Of a stretch of 28,383 nt of DNA, positions 16,852 through 24,955 are shown in pieces. Every line of letters begins with the position of its first letter. Position 1 is the first letter of the stretch. The notes under the pieces are model-generated. The model searched no databases. It was not told where the DNA came from and saw only the letters and a program-made list of their open reading frames with translations. The position numbers were made by a program, and so were the translations under genes. This DNA is from Terriglobia bacterium (GTDB lineage Bacteria; Acidobacteriota; Terriglobia; UBA7540), in contig JASHTO010000061.1 of the NCBI GenBank assembly GCA_030040515.1, forward strand, positions 1 to 28,383, in the 5' to 3' direction.

Positions 16852-16947
16852 GTGAAAAATTGGATTTACCAATATCAACATTACGTATTTTCAACACTTT
16901 ACAATGCTGAAAACTAATCCAAATTCAATTTTTTCACATGTTCCTGC
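16842..16947. repeat. Long inverted repeat (26/27-bp arms, 53-bp loop)
   Basis: 16842-16867 and 16921-16947 are inverted copies starting GCAGGAACATGTGAAAA, with one indel and one mismatch. The AT-rich loop contains a second imperfect pair (TTTTCAACA with TGCTGAAAA). The left arm carries the start codon of the receptor remnant on the minus strand, and the right arm carries the same ATGTTCCTGC on the plus strand. It may be an inversion-duplication scar or a small mobile element. Confidence 0.6.
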
Positions 16948-17488
16948 AACCTTTGTACAAGTTTCAGCTCCGCGCGGCCGCCCAGTCTATGACAATCGCG
17001 GAATTTTTTGTTGTAAAAATGCCAGACCGTTGCGGTGATGGGTTTCAAGTTTCAGCGGGAAGGGCCGCCCGCCCACCTGCAGGCATTGGTACGTTGTGTG
17101 CGTGAGCGCCAACCAGTTTGATGTGCAAAAGGCTTTACACCACCACCTGGAGAAGCACTGTATTCGGAGGTGAACTCGTTAACCTTAAGGTGGCAGAAAA
17201 ACCTCGGCTTTCGCGCAATCCCGTTGAATGATTCTCTAGTCTACACATGTTAGGCTAAACGCGCTGGCGCCAATGTGGTTGCCTGACCTCTTGTTCGAGC
17301 GGCGAATGGTATTATCGAGATAGCGGCCAGGGCAGGCGCGGCGGGCTGTCGCGTCCGGTTGGCGAGGGGAAAGTGGGAACCTCCAGGGCCCAGGAGGAGC
17401 AGCTTTCGCGGGGGAGACTACCCAGGAGCTGCAAAGGGCGTTCACCGCTGCCAGGGTCCAGCATTAGTGGGGGCAGGGAGGAAGCGCA
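16948..17488. other. Gap upstream of the flavin oxidase gene
   Basis: No gene recognised in about 540 bp. An imperfect direct repeat (CAAGTTTCAGC followed by GGCCGCCC) occurs at about 16959-16984 and 17046-17070. The GC-rich last 150 bp run up to the ribosome site of the oxidase gene. The promoter for the plus-strand gene should lie here, but I see no convincing -35/-10 pair. Confidence 0.4.
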
Positions 17489-18643
17489 ATGGAAACCGGA
17501 AAGATCTACGATGTGGCGGTAATTGGCACGGGGGTTTTCGGCGCCTGGACGGCCCGCCAACTTCGACTTAAGGGCCAAAGAGTAATTGTTGTGGATGCGT
17601 ACGGCCCTTCCAACAGCTTATCCAGTTCTGGCGGCGAAACGAGAGTAATCCGCATGGGGTATGGCCAGGATGAGATGTACACGCTTTGGTCGGTGCGTGC
17701 CCTGAGCCTCTGGAAGGAATTCTTCTTGCAGTCAGGTGAAGACCTGTTTCTTCCCACGGGTGTGTTGTGGCTGGCAGAAGAAGGGAACGCATACGTGACG
17801 GCATGCCAGGAAACACTCCAGAAGGCCCAAGTGAAAACTGAAAAACTTTCGCGCCAAGAGTTGGCGAAACGTTTTCCCCAAATCGCCTTGGACGGAGTTA
17901 GCTGGGGGCTCTATGAGCCTGAAAGCGGCGTCGTGATGGCACGGCGCGCCGTGCAGTTGGTGGTGCGCGAAACGCTGAAACAAGGCGTCGATTACTTGCA
18001 AGGCGCGGTGCAAGCCCCGGCCGGGCAAGGCCAGGTTACCTCCGTTGTGACGCGGAACGGCGAAACCATTCGCGCAGGGTTTTTTGTCTTTGCCTGCGGT
18101 GCGTGGCTTCCCAAGATCTTCCCGGCGCTTTTAGGGGACCGCATACTTCCCACACGCCAGGAAGTTTTCTTCTTTCGTCCGCCCGCCGGGGATGTACAGT
18201 TTCGGGTGCCGGCTTTTCCTGCTTGGAATTGCCGGGCGGACCAGATATATGGCCTGCCTGACATTGAGAATCGTGGTGTGAAGTTTGCGCTCATGCGTCA
18301 CGGACCGGCCATCGATCCCGACACAGCCGAGCGCACAGTTAAGGTGGAGTCTGCAATAGCCATACGCGAATACATTGGCTGCCGGTTGCCCGCCCTCAAA
18401 GGTGCGCCTCTGTTGGAGTCACGCGTCTGTCAATATGAAAACACCTCCAGCCGCGATTTCCTGATTGATCGACATCCCGCGTTTTCCAATGTCTGGCTGG
18501 TTGGTGGGGGATCAGGGCACGGCTTCAAACATGGGCCGGTGCTGGGTGAGTACGTGGCCGAACGCATTCTGGCAGGTGGCGAGATTGAGCCGAGGTTCTC
18601 CTTGGCAACCAAAACCCATGACAAGGAATGCACCTTCTCTTGA
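17489..18643 (+). CDS. FAD-dependent oxidase, monomeric sarcosine oxidase/N-methyl amino acid oxidase-like
   Basis: 384 residues, ATG at 17489 with GGGAGGAAG upstream. DAO-family flavoprotein: VAVIGTGVFGAWTARQL (FAD loop, about 9-25), SSSGGETRVIRMGYG, and LVGGGSGHGFKHGPVLGE near the C-terminus. VCQYENT places Cys314 at the residue that binds FAD covalently in monomeric sarcosine oxidase (VCMYT), and GVKFALMRHGPAIDPDT keeps the lysine that activates oxygen in that family. The His pair of sarcosine oxidase before GDTR is replaced by Ser-Gly, so the substrate may differ. The enzyme would oxidise a secondary amine, amino acid or amino sugar with release of H2O2. It is the only sizeable plus-strand gene and faces the enolase-superfamily gene, with 75 bp between the two stops. 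Confidence 0.85.
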   Translation: METGKIYDVAVIGTGVFGAWTARQLRLKGQRVIVVDAYGPSNSLSSSGGETRVIRMGYGQDEMYTLWSVRALSLWKEFFLQSGEDLFLPTGVLWLAEEGNAYVTACQETLQKAQVKTEKLSRQELAKRFPQIALDGVSWGLYEPESGVVMARRAVQLVVRETLKQGVDYLQGAVQAPAGQGQVTSVVTRNGETIRAGFFVFACGAWLPKIFPALLGDRILPTRQEVFFFRPPAGDVQFRVPAFPAWNCRADQIYGLPDIENRGVKFALMRHGPAIDPDTAERTVKVESAIAIREYIGCRLPALKGAPLLESRVCQYENTSSRDFLIDRHPAFSNVWLVGGGSGHGFKHGPVLGEYVAERILAGGEIEPRFSLATKTHDKECTFS

Positions 18644-18718
18644 TTGCCGAGCCGCAACCGGACGCCCCCAGGCTATCGCCGTACCAGCAGCTAAGATGAG
18701 CAATTAATCGCAAGCAGA

Positions 18719-19888
18719 CTATATCATAGGAACAAACGTAACCCGGTCAGAGTGCGCCTCGCGGACAGCATATGCTCCGTCTCGCTGGTAACGTTCAGCC
18801 GCTATGGCAACCCGCTCTGCGTCCAGAGCAACTCCTAATCCCGGCCCGTGGGGAATCTGAACATAGCCGCCCACCACTTTAGGCAGCCCGCCTTGGATGA
18901 TGTCTTCTTGGTGGATCGTGAGGAAACTTTGATTAGCGTAGAGGAACCCGGGAGTGGAGGCAATCACGTGCAGTGCGGCGGTAAAGCCGACTCCCAAATC
19001 GCCGAAGCTGTGATGACTGAGCGGAATGCCATATGCTTCCGCGAGGGCTGCGCACTTCTTATAGGCCAGCAGACCACCCACGTGGTATTGATCAATGACC
19101 ACGACGTCGGCGGCCTGTTTCTGCAGGACTTGGCGTACATCATAAAAGGTCCAGGATGACTGGTCTGCTGCGATCGGAGTGTTTACAGACCGGCGAATGT
19201 AAGCCAGTTCATCGATATTCTTGCTCAAACAGGGTTGCTCCACCCACTCCACATCATATTTCTCGATCTGCTTGATGAATCGGATCGCAGTCCCAGCTGT
19301 CCACATCTCATTGGCGTCGATCCTTACTTGAACGCCGCCTCCCACGGCGGCGCGAACCGCCTCTACTGCCTCGATGTCTGCTCTCAGATCTTCCTGCCCC
19401 ACTTTGAAGTAAATAGTCTTATAACCATCAGCGATAGCTTTTTGGGCCCTCCGAACCATCTCCTCGATATTGAATCGGAGCAGGTAGTACATCATAGGAA
19501 TTTGCTCTCTAACCAACCCCCCCAGAAGGAAATAGAGAGGTTGTCCGGTCAGCTTTCCGAAAATGTCCCAAAGCGCTGTTTCAATCCCGGCCAAGACTAC
19601 GTTCCCAACTTTGTCAAAATAGTGCCAGTTTCCCACATGCCGCAGATTATTGACGATCCCTTCGATGTTACGAGGGTCCCTTCCCAGCAGAAGCGGTATA
19701 CAAGACTTCACACCCGCTTCGATGACAGGGGCACTGGTCGCAATGCACTCTCCAAGCCCCGTGATTCCCTCATCCGTCTCAATCTCGATAAGCACCTCGT
19801 TGACGCCTTTCCGCATCCCCGTGGAAATAAACTCGGGTTCGTTATGGGGGACTGCGACGATGGTGGTTTTGATGCTTATAATCTTCAT
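18719..19888 (-). CDS. Enolase-superfamily (mandelate racemase/muconate lactonizing type) enzyme, probable acid-sugar dehydratase
   Basis: 389 residues, ATG at 19888 with GGGAGGG upstream. The capping domain (residues 1 to about 125, ending WDIFGKLTGQPLYFLLGG) and the barrel are both complete. Metal ligands: Asp191 (RIDANEMW), Glu217 (WVEQP), Asp242 (AADQSS). On the catalytic face are Lys162 in TIYFKVG, where the usual KxK is YxK, and a mandelate racemase-like Asp266-His292 pair (VIDQYHVGGL, GIPLSHHS). The Asp-His dyad points to the MR-type subgroup, which holds most acid-sugar dehydratases. The likely role is to convert the aldonate from the SMP-30 lactonase to a 2-keto-3-deoxy acid. It follows the MFS gene by 91 bp and is probably co-transcribed with it. 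Confidence 0.85.
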   Translation of the reverse strand: MKIISIKTTIVAVPHNEPEFISTGMRKGVNEVLIEIETDEGITGLGECIATSAPVIEAGVKSCIPLLLGRDPRNIEGIVNNLRHVGNWHYFDKVGNVVLAGIETALWDIFGKLTGQPLYFLLGGLVREQIPMMYYLLRFNIEEMVRRAQKAIADGYKTIYFKVGQEDLRADIEAVEAVRAAVGGGVQVRIDANEMWTAGTAIRFIKQIEKYDVEWVEQPCLSKNIDELAYIRRSVNTPIAADQSSWTFYDVRQVLQKQAADVVVIDQYHVGGLLAYKKCAALAEAYGIPLSHHSFGDLGVGFTAALHVIASTPGFLYANQSFLTIHQEDIIQGGLPKVVGGYVQIPHGPGLGVALDAERVAIAAERYQRDGAYAVREAHSDRVTFVPMI

Positions 19889-19903
19889 TCTACAAACCCT
19901 CCC

Positions 19904-19971
19904 CGGCTGTACGCCAGCCGCAACCTTTTTCTAATTTGAAGCATGATCTCTCGCGGAGGGACTCGCCCTCC
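19904..19971. repeat. Two stem-loops between MFS and enolase-superfamily genes
   Basis: A perfect 6-bp stem GGAGGG-ACTCG-CCCTCC lies at 19955-19971, just downstream of the MFS stop. A second, CGGCTG-TACGC-CAGCCG, lies at 19904-19920, just before the enolase-gene ribosome site. On the minus strand neither is followed by a T-run, so they look like mRNA-processing or REP-like hairpins rather than a full terminator. Confidence 0.5.
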
Positions 19972-19979
19972 AAAAACGT

Positions 19980-21215
19980 CTATTTATTGGCTTCCGGCTG
20001 AACGCTAGGTGAGACACCAAACCACAAGGCAGCGGCGACCACCGCAATTCCCCCACCCACATACAGGGCATTCTTCCAGCCCAGGTACGCTGCCAGAATC
20101 GGAGTGAGCGCAGGCGAAATAAGCCCGCCGATGTTGGCTCCGAGAGCCATGACGCCTCCGAAGGTGCCACTTCGCGCCCCGGCAAGCTCCATCATGGTGG
20201 CCCAAAAAGGTGGTTCGACGGAAAGCACAGTTGCCGTAGCTAGGGTGAGGTACGCCACAGCGAAATATGGATTGGTGGTTCGCGCGCCTAAGGCTAAAAA
20301 GATTCCCCCGCAAGTGAAACCCACCATGGGTACGGCTCTTCGCCCCCAACACAGGCCGAAAGGCCCAGCCACCAGCCGGTCGGAGATATACCCACTCATG
20401 GGGATCGTAATCACTGCCAGGAACCAGGGCAGGCTACCCAAGTTGCCGGCGCGCAGCAGGTCAAAGTGCCGGACCTGAACCAAGTACAAGTAATTCCAAA
20501 ACACGAACAGGTTGACCAGGTATCCTTCCAGGGTATAGCTCAGAGTGAGAAGCACAAAACTGAAGGACGCAAGCCGGCTTGCGCTTCCCTCTACAGACCG
20601 AGGTTGGGTTTCAATCGTCCTCGACGCACTCTTGGATTCTCGCACGCTGACCCAAGCAAGAGCTACGACCAGCGCCGGGATTGCCGACGCCAGCATGGCG
20701 ATCCGCCATCCCCTCGCCACCATCACTCTGGAGAGCAACAGCGGAGCAACGATAGAGCCGGCTCCCATGGAAGCGAGAACCACACCGTTTGCAAAACCCT
20801 GCTTCGAGGGTTCAATCCAATTGGCCACGCCCTGACCAGCTGCTGGATAAGTGGGGGCTTCACCCACGCCCAGCACAAAACGCAGGATTAACAGTTGGGT
20901 CAGCATACCTCCCGCGGCGCTGCCGAAAGGTCCCCAACCTAGACCTGCCAGCAATAATGTAACGGTCACCCACCAAAAGGCTGCAATTGCCAGTGTGCGG
21001 CGTGCTCCCCAACGATCAGCGGCGACCCCCGCCGGAACCTGAAATATGGCATACCCGAGTACAAACGCACTGAACAGGCGCCCCATTTCAATTTGAGAGA
21101 ATCCCAAATCGCGCATCATCAGGGCGCCCGTGACTGAGATGTTCACACGGCAGAGAAAACTCGCTGACGCAGTCAGAAACAGCAGAACCACGAGAACCCA
21201 CGAACCCACCCTCAT
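19980..21215 (-). CDS. MFS transporter, anion:cation symporter (ACS) type
   Basis: 411 residues from the ATG at 21215, with GCGGAG upstream; the frame is open to a GTG at 21236 that lacks a better site. About 12 membrane segments. The loop 2-3 signature reads GVAADRWGARRTL, and the ACS-type GVGEAPTYPAAGQGVANWI follows helix 4. ACS carriers import organic anions such as hexuronates, galactonate, glucarate and tartrate with protons. An acid-sugar importer fits the enolase-superfamily gene directly downstream. The C-terminal helices (LGANIGGLISPALTPILAAYLGW) are complete. It follows GH-like gene B by 95 bp and may be part of the same transcript. Confidence 0.88.
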   Translation of the reverse strand: MRVGSWVLVVLLFLTASASFLCRVNISVTGALMMRDLGFSQIEMGRLFSAFVLGYAIFQVPAGVAADRWGARRTLAIAAFWWVTVTLLLAGLGWGPFGSAAGGMLTQLLILRFVLGVGEAPTYPAAGQGVANWIEPSKQGFANGVVLASMGAGSIVAPLLLSRVMVARGWRIAMLASAIPALVVALAWVSVRESKSASRTIETQPRSVEGSASRLASFSFVLLTLSYTLEGYLVNLFVFWNYLYLVQVRHFDLLRAGNLGSLPWFLAVITIPMSGYISDRLVAGPFGLCWGRRAVPMVGFTCGGIFLALGARTTNPYFAVAYLTLATATVLSVEPPFWATMMELAGARSGTFGGVMALGANIGGLISPALTPILAAYLGWKNALYVGGGIAVVAAALWFGVSPSVQPEANK

Positions 21216-21310
21216 GAAAACACTCCGCAACACCACGTCTACGTATTTCGTGCATTCTTGCAGGGTCCGAGCTGGATTAGCTCTGATATGCTTAATCGTT
21301 GCCGGGTTGC

Positions 21311-22783
21311 TTACTTACGTTTAATTCGCAATGCGATGTCCACTTTATACTCAGGAGCAGTGAAGTTTTGGTTGCCCCCTTGATGGGTGAAGGTTACGGT
21401 GCTGATCACTGAACCCGAAGGGGGATCGACCCAATCTGCCTGGTAGCGGCCTCCGGGTAAATTCAAGACGAGGGTGTTGTGGTAATCTCCCGGCTTCACA
21501 ATATAATACTCTCTGTGGTCGTTAAGCTCGCTATGGTGAAGATACAGTGCGTACTGCTCTCCCGGCTGACTGATGCCTCGGCAGTAGACTCCTTCCGGCA
21601 CGCCGCTGACCACGAAGCTCTTATCCGCATGCATTTTGACAAAGTCTAAGCTGTAAATGAAGTCCTTCAGATTCCGCAGGGACCTTAAGATTTGGGCGTT
21701 GTCGGGAGTGTTCCCAGTCGGGTCCTCAACCGTGTAGAGAGAGTTTAGCTGATTGAAGCTTGCCCCCCCTCCCACGATAAACTCCCACGCTTCCACCCGG
21801 GAATCTGCCACCGGATCTCCTTTCCCGTACTGAAAGGGGTAGTAGGGCGTTTCATTCATTTCAATCGGCTTGTTGTAACCGTACTCGAAGTCGAGGCCCT
21901 TCATCCCTCCCATCTGCTCACTATTGGCTTCCCCACCCCACACATACTGCCCGACAATAATCGAGAGAAGAGGACTGCCCGAAAAATCGATGGGACCTCC
22001 GACAGGTCCCTCCACCATCTGCGCAATCAGATGTTTTTTCGGCAGTTTGCTTTCCGTGTTGTGCGCGACCTCCAGCAAATGACCAACCCACGGGCCGGCT
22101 TCCGCGTGGGGGGTGAGGAGGGACGGCTCGTCGCAGATCTCCAGAATGACGTTGTCGTAGGGATTCACTTCCTGAGTGATTTTGCTCACGTACGCGCTCT
22201 GCCGCTGGACGAGGTCCGCGTCTTTCAGCGTCTGGAAGTCTTCGAAATCGCACTTGCCTACACCCTGGATGTTGTTTTCATGATACAGCGGGGAAAGAGG
22301 CCAACGATAGGAGCGCTGCGCATTGAAGAAACAGATCTCCACTACGATACCTCGCTCGCCAGCTTTAACAATAAAATCCTTCAGGCGCGCAAAAAACTCC
22401 GGATTCCACTTGTCTAGGTCATATTTGTTTCCACCATATACACACTCGGGCTCATTGCTTCGAGCCCAGGGCACAATCGTCCTGTCAGGTCTCGGACCCA
22501 TCGTGTTGTCCTTGCAAAACTCCCCCACCATCTCGAGGACTGCGCCCGGCCACTCACGCGTGTAGTTCGTTCCGTTCGCCTTGAGCGCGTCCAGGTAGGC
22601 GACGTAGTCAAAATCCAAATTGACCACGGCGCCGTAATGCTCGGCGGAGGTGATCAGGACGGTCGGTTGGCCGTTAAACAGGTAATAATGCGGATTGACA
22701 GGATTGACCTTTATCGGCTCGGCGGCGGCTCGGGCAATGAAAAGGAGCAAAACGAGACCGAGAAACCTGATTTTTATCGACAT
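21311..22783 (-). CDS. Secreted glycosidase-like protein B
   Basis: 490 residues from the ATG at 22783, chosen because GGAGAG lies upstream and a Sec signal peptide (MSIKIRFLGLVLLLFIARA, cleavage near AAA-EP) starts there; the frame runs open to 22882. The mature protein begins EPIKVNPVNPHYYLFNGQP. As in protein A it has a GH-A-like barrel with Glu219 in ILEICDEPS and Glu311 in PIEMNETPYYPF, then a C-terminal beta-domain ending DIALRIKRK. It is very close to protein C just upstream (most residues identical; long identical DNA runs around the barrel start), so the two arose by recent tandem duplication. The segment after DEP (SLL for SNF) and the one after VEICFFN (AQRSYR for SQYTHR) differ, perhaps marking specificity changes. 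Confidence 0.8.
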   Translation of the reverse strand: MSIKIRFLGLVLLLFIARAAAEPIKVNPVNPHYYLFNGQPTVLITSAEHYGAVVNLDFDYVAYLDALKANGTNYTREWPGAVLEMVGEFCKDNTMGPRPDRTIVPWARSNEPECVYGGNKYDLDKWNPEFFARLKDFIVKAGERGIVVEICFFNAQRSYRWPLSPLYHENNIQGVGKCDFEDFQTLKDADLVQRQSAYVSKITQEVNPYDNVILEICDEPSLLTPHAEAGPWVGHLLEVAHNTESKLPKKHLIAQMVEGPVGGPIDFSGSPLLSIIVGQYVWGGEANSEQMGGMKGLDFEYGYNKPIEMNETPYYPFQYGKGDPVADSRVEAWEFIVGGGASFNQLNSLYTVEDPTGNTPDNAQILRSLRNLKDFIYSLDFVKMHADKSFVVSGVPEGVYCRGISQPGEQYALYLHHSELNDHREYYIVKPGDYHNTLVLNLPGGRYQADWVDPPSGSVISTVTFTHQGGNQNFTAPEYKVDIALRIKRK

Positions 22784-23241
22784 GCCTGACTCTCCGTTGG
22801 TTAAATTTGGGGGGCTTATCACTATTCCGGACAGAGCCTCAGACCAGCCAACCCCGGTCAGCAAGCCGCAGTAGAGGCCCACACGCTAACGGGCGACCCG
22901 CCGGTGTCGGGCAGAATGAAACCGACAACCTCGACGCGCAGCCGACGGGCGGTTTTAACAAAAATCCCTATGCCTGGAGATAAAAACCTCTCGCGTCTCA
23001 TCCAGGTCGACAGCATCCACTCCCCGCATCGTCCTCTGCAGGAGAAGCTACGTGAGTCACTAGTGTCCTGTCCCGGCTAATATTTTCCAATGACGACTGC
23101 GACCGGTGGCGACCTGGGTTGTCAAACAATAAACGGTACACCACACTAGTATCTGCCAAAGGATAAACAGAAATGTCAGAAGGCTCTATAAGAAATTTGT
23201 ACTTCTTTGTTGTAAATATGCCATTTCTGAAGAGGCCGAAT
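22784..23241. other. Gap between GH-like genes C and B
   Basis: About 460 bp between the tandem copies. It contains the MITE-like element at 23059-23150. A minus-strand frame open to 22998 has no ribosome site or recognisable family and overlaps GH-like C, so I discount it. The stretch TTTGTTGTAAATATGCCA (23205-23222) resembles one at 17007-17024; I cannot say whether that is meaningful. Confidence 0.45.
23059..23150. mobile_element. Small MITE-like element (92 bp)
   Basis: The ends are inverted repeats: ACTAGTGTCCTGTCCCGG at the left, and ACTAGTGTGGTGTACCG read inward on the opposite strand from 23150. The first 8 bp are identical and about 17 of 23 match overall. A TA dinucleotide lies at both boundaries if the element starts at GTGT. 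It has no coding capacity. This fits a non-autonomous element using a TA target, such as those moved by IS630-type transposases. Confidence 0.45.
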
Positions 23242-24717
23242 TCAGGGAATGCGCTTGATCCGTAAGGCGATATCCAAAGTGACCTCAGGGCTGCTGAAAT
23301 TCCGTTTCCCCCTTTGGTGGGTGAACGTGATGGTGCTGAGCACCGATCCCGAGGAGGGGTCAACCCATTCTGCTTTGTAGTTACCTCCCGGCAAATCCAA
23401 GACCAAAGTTTCATGATAATGTCCTGGCTTCACAATGTAGTAATTTAGGTCTTTGTCGAGTTCGCTGTGGTGAAGATACAATGCGTACTGCTCTCCCGGC
23501 TGACTGATGCCCCGGCAGTAGGCTCCTTCCGGTACACCGCTGACCACAAAGCTCTTATCCGCACGCATCTGGACGAAGTCTAAGCTGTAAATGAAGTCCT
23601 TCAGATTCCGCAGGGACCTTAAGACTTGGGCGTTGTCGGGAGTCTTACCGGCCGGGTCCTCCACCGTGAATCGACCGTTCAGTTGGTTAAAACTGGCGCC
23701 CCCTCCGACGATGAACTCCCACGCTTCCACCCGGGAATCTGCCACCGGATCTCCTTTCTCATACTGAAAGGGGTAATAGGGCGTTTCATTCATTTCAATC
23801 GGCTTGTTGTAACCGTACTCGAAGTCGAGGCCCTTCATCCCTCCCATCTGCTCACTGTATGCCTCGCCACCCCAGACATACTGCCCGACAATAACCGATA
23901 AAAGATAACTGCCTGAGAAATCAACAGGGCCTCCAATCGGTCCTTCCACCATCTGCGCAACCAGGTGTTTCCTTGGCAGGTTGCTCTCTGTGTTGTGTAC
24001 GACCTGTAATAGATGCCCCACCCAAGGACCGGCTTCCGCGTGGGAAGTGAAGTTGGATGGCTCATCGCAGATCTCCAGAATGACGTTGTCGTAGGGATTC
24101 ACCTCCTGAGTGATCTTGCTCACATACTCGCTCTCGCGCTGGACCAAGTCAGGGTATTTCATCGTCTGGGCATCCTTGAAATCGCACTTCCCTACGCCCT
24201 GGATGTTGTTCTGGTAATAGAGGGGAGAGAGTGGCCACCGATGGGTGTACTGGGAGTTAAAAAAGCAGATCTCCACCACAATGCCGCGCTCCGCCGCCTT
24301 AACGATGAAATCCTTTAGGCGCGCGAAAAACTCCGGATTCCATTTGTCGAGATCGAACTTGTTGCCGCCGTAGACATATCCCGACTGGTTGCTGCGCGCC
24401 CAAGGCACGATAGTCCGGTCAGGCCTCGGACCCATGGTGTTGCCCTTATATAATTCCCCCACCATCTCGAGGACTGCGCCCGGCCACTCGCGCGTGTAGT
24501 TCATTCCGTTCGCCTTGAGCGCGTCCAGGTAGGCGACGTAGTCAAAATCCAAATTGACCACGGCGCCGTAATGTTCGGCGGAGGTGATCAGGATGGTGGG
24601 TTGGCCATTGAACAGGTAATAGTGCGGATTGGCGGGGTCAACTTTAATCGGCTCCGCCCAGGTGGTGGCGGCCAAAATCGCGAACACGAGACCAAGAAAT
24701 CCTGCCTTTTTTATCAT
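23242..24717 (-). CDS. Secreted glycosidase-like protein C
   Basis: 491 residues from the ATG at 24717 (GGGAG upstream); the frame is open to 24849 without a better start. Sec signal peptide MIKKAGFLGLVFAILAATTW, cleaved near WA-EP. The mature part begins EPIKVDPANPHYYLFNGQP. It has the same barrel as B and A: ILEICDEPSNF with Glu219 and PIEMNETPYYPF with Glu311, ending PEVTLDIALRIKRIP. Several residues seen in this family recur exactly: WGGEAYSEQMGGMKGLDFEY (close to the barrel end) and VGGGASFNQLN. It is upstream of B in the same orientation. A remnant of a Gfo/Idh/MocA gene lies 240 bp further upstream, the same gene order as at 8943-7682. Confidence 0.8.
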   Translation of the reverse strand: MIKKAGFLGLVFAILAATTWAEPIKVDPANPHYYLFNGQPTILITSAEHYGAVVNLDFDYVAYLDALKANGMNYTREWPGAVLEMVGELYKGNTMGPRPDRTIVPWARSNQSGYVYGGNKFDLDKWNPEFFARLKDFIVKAAERGIVVEICFFNSQYTHRWPLSPLYYQNNIQGVGKCDFKDAQTMKYPDLVQRESEYVSKITQEVNPYDNVILEICDEPSNFTSHAEAGPWVGHLLQVVHNTESNLPRKHLVAQMVEGPIGGPVDFSGSYLLSVIVGQYVWGGEAYSEQMGGMKGLDFEYGYNKPIEMNETPYYPFQYEKGDPVADSRVEAWEFIVGGGASFNQLNGRFTVEDPAGKTPDNAQVLRSLRNLKDFIYSLDFVQMRADKSFVVSGVPEGAYCRGISQPGEQYALYLHHSELDKDLNYYIVKPGHYHETLVLDLPGGNYKAEWVDPSSGSVLSTITFTHQRGKRNFSSPEVTLDIALRIKRIP

Positions 24718-24814
24718 CGCACGACTCCCATGATTCGATATTGCCGGATTAGCTCGACGAAAGGACATAAATTGTAGCGTCGATCTGCCCGGGCGCGCTG
24801 AAAATCGGTTTTCC

Positions 24815-24954
24815 CCTCCCCGGGGGGAGAGGCGTGGGCCGCACCGCACGCTTTTACCAGTGAGTGCGGCACCGGGTGAGGAGTCCTCCCCCGGCGAACG
24901 AACCGTAGGAAATCAAACGCTTACTGCCTCCCCGCCGAACGGGGGAATCTACGG
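24815..24954. repeat. Cluster of intergenic hairpins upstream of GH-like C
   Basis: CTCCCC/GGGGAG at 24816-24829, an imperfect pair GCCGCAC...GTGCGGC around 24839-24872, CCCCG/CGGGG at 24930-24944, and an outer pair CCGTAG/CTACGG (24903-24908 with 24949-24954). GC-rich palindromes of this sort are often dispersed repeats. They separate the Gfo remnant from the GH-like gene. Confidence 0.4.
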
Positions 24955-24955
24955 A

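Noticed and set aside
16938..17080. Plus-strand frame starting in the right arm of the inverted repeat
   Set aside because: Begins with the copied ATGTTCCTGC but loses any signal-peptide character after four residues; no ribosome site or homology.
19235..19939. 234-codon plus-strand open frame
   Set aside because: Antisense to the enolase-superfamily gene; composition and lack of motifs mark it as a shadow.
22998..23414. 138-codon minus-strand open frame between GH-like C and B
   Set aside because: Its first third is an out-of-frame reading of GH-like C, and the rest covers the MITE-like element.
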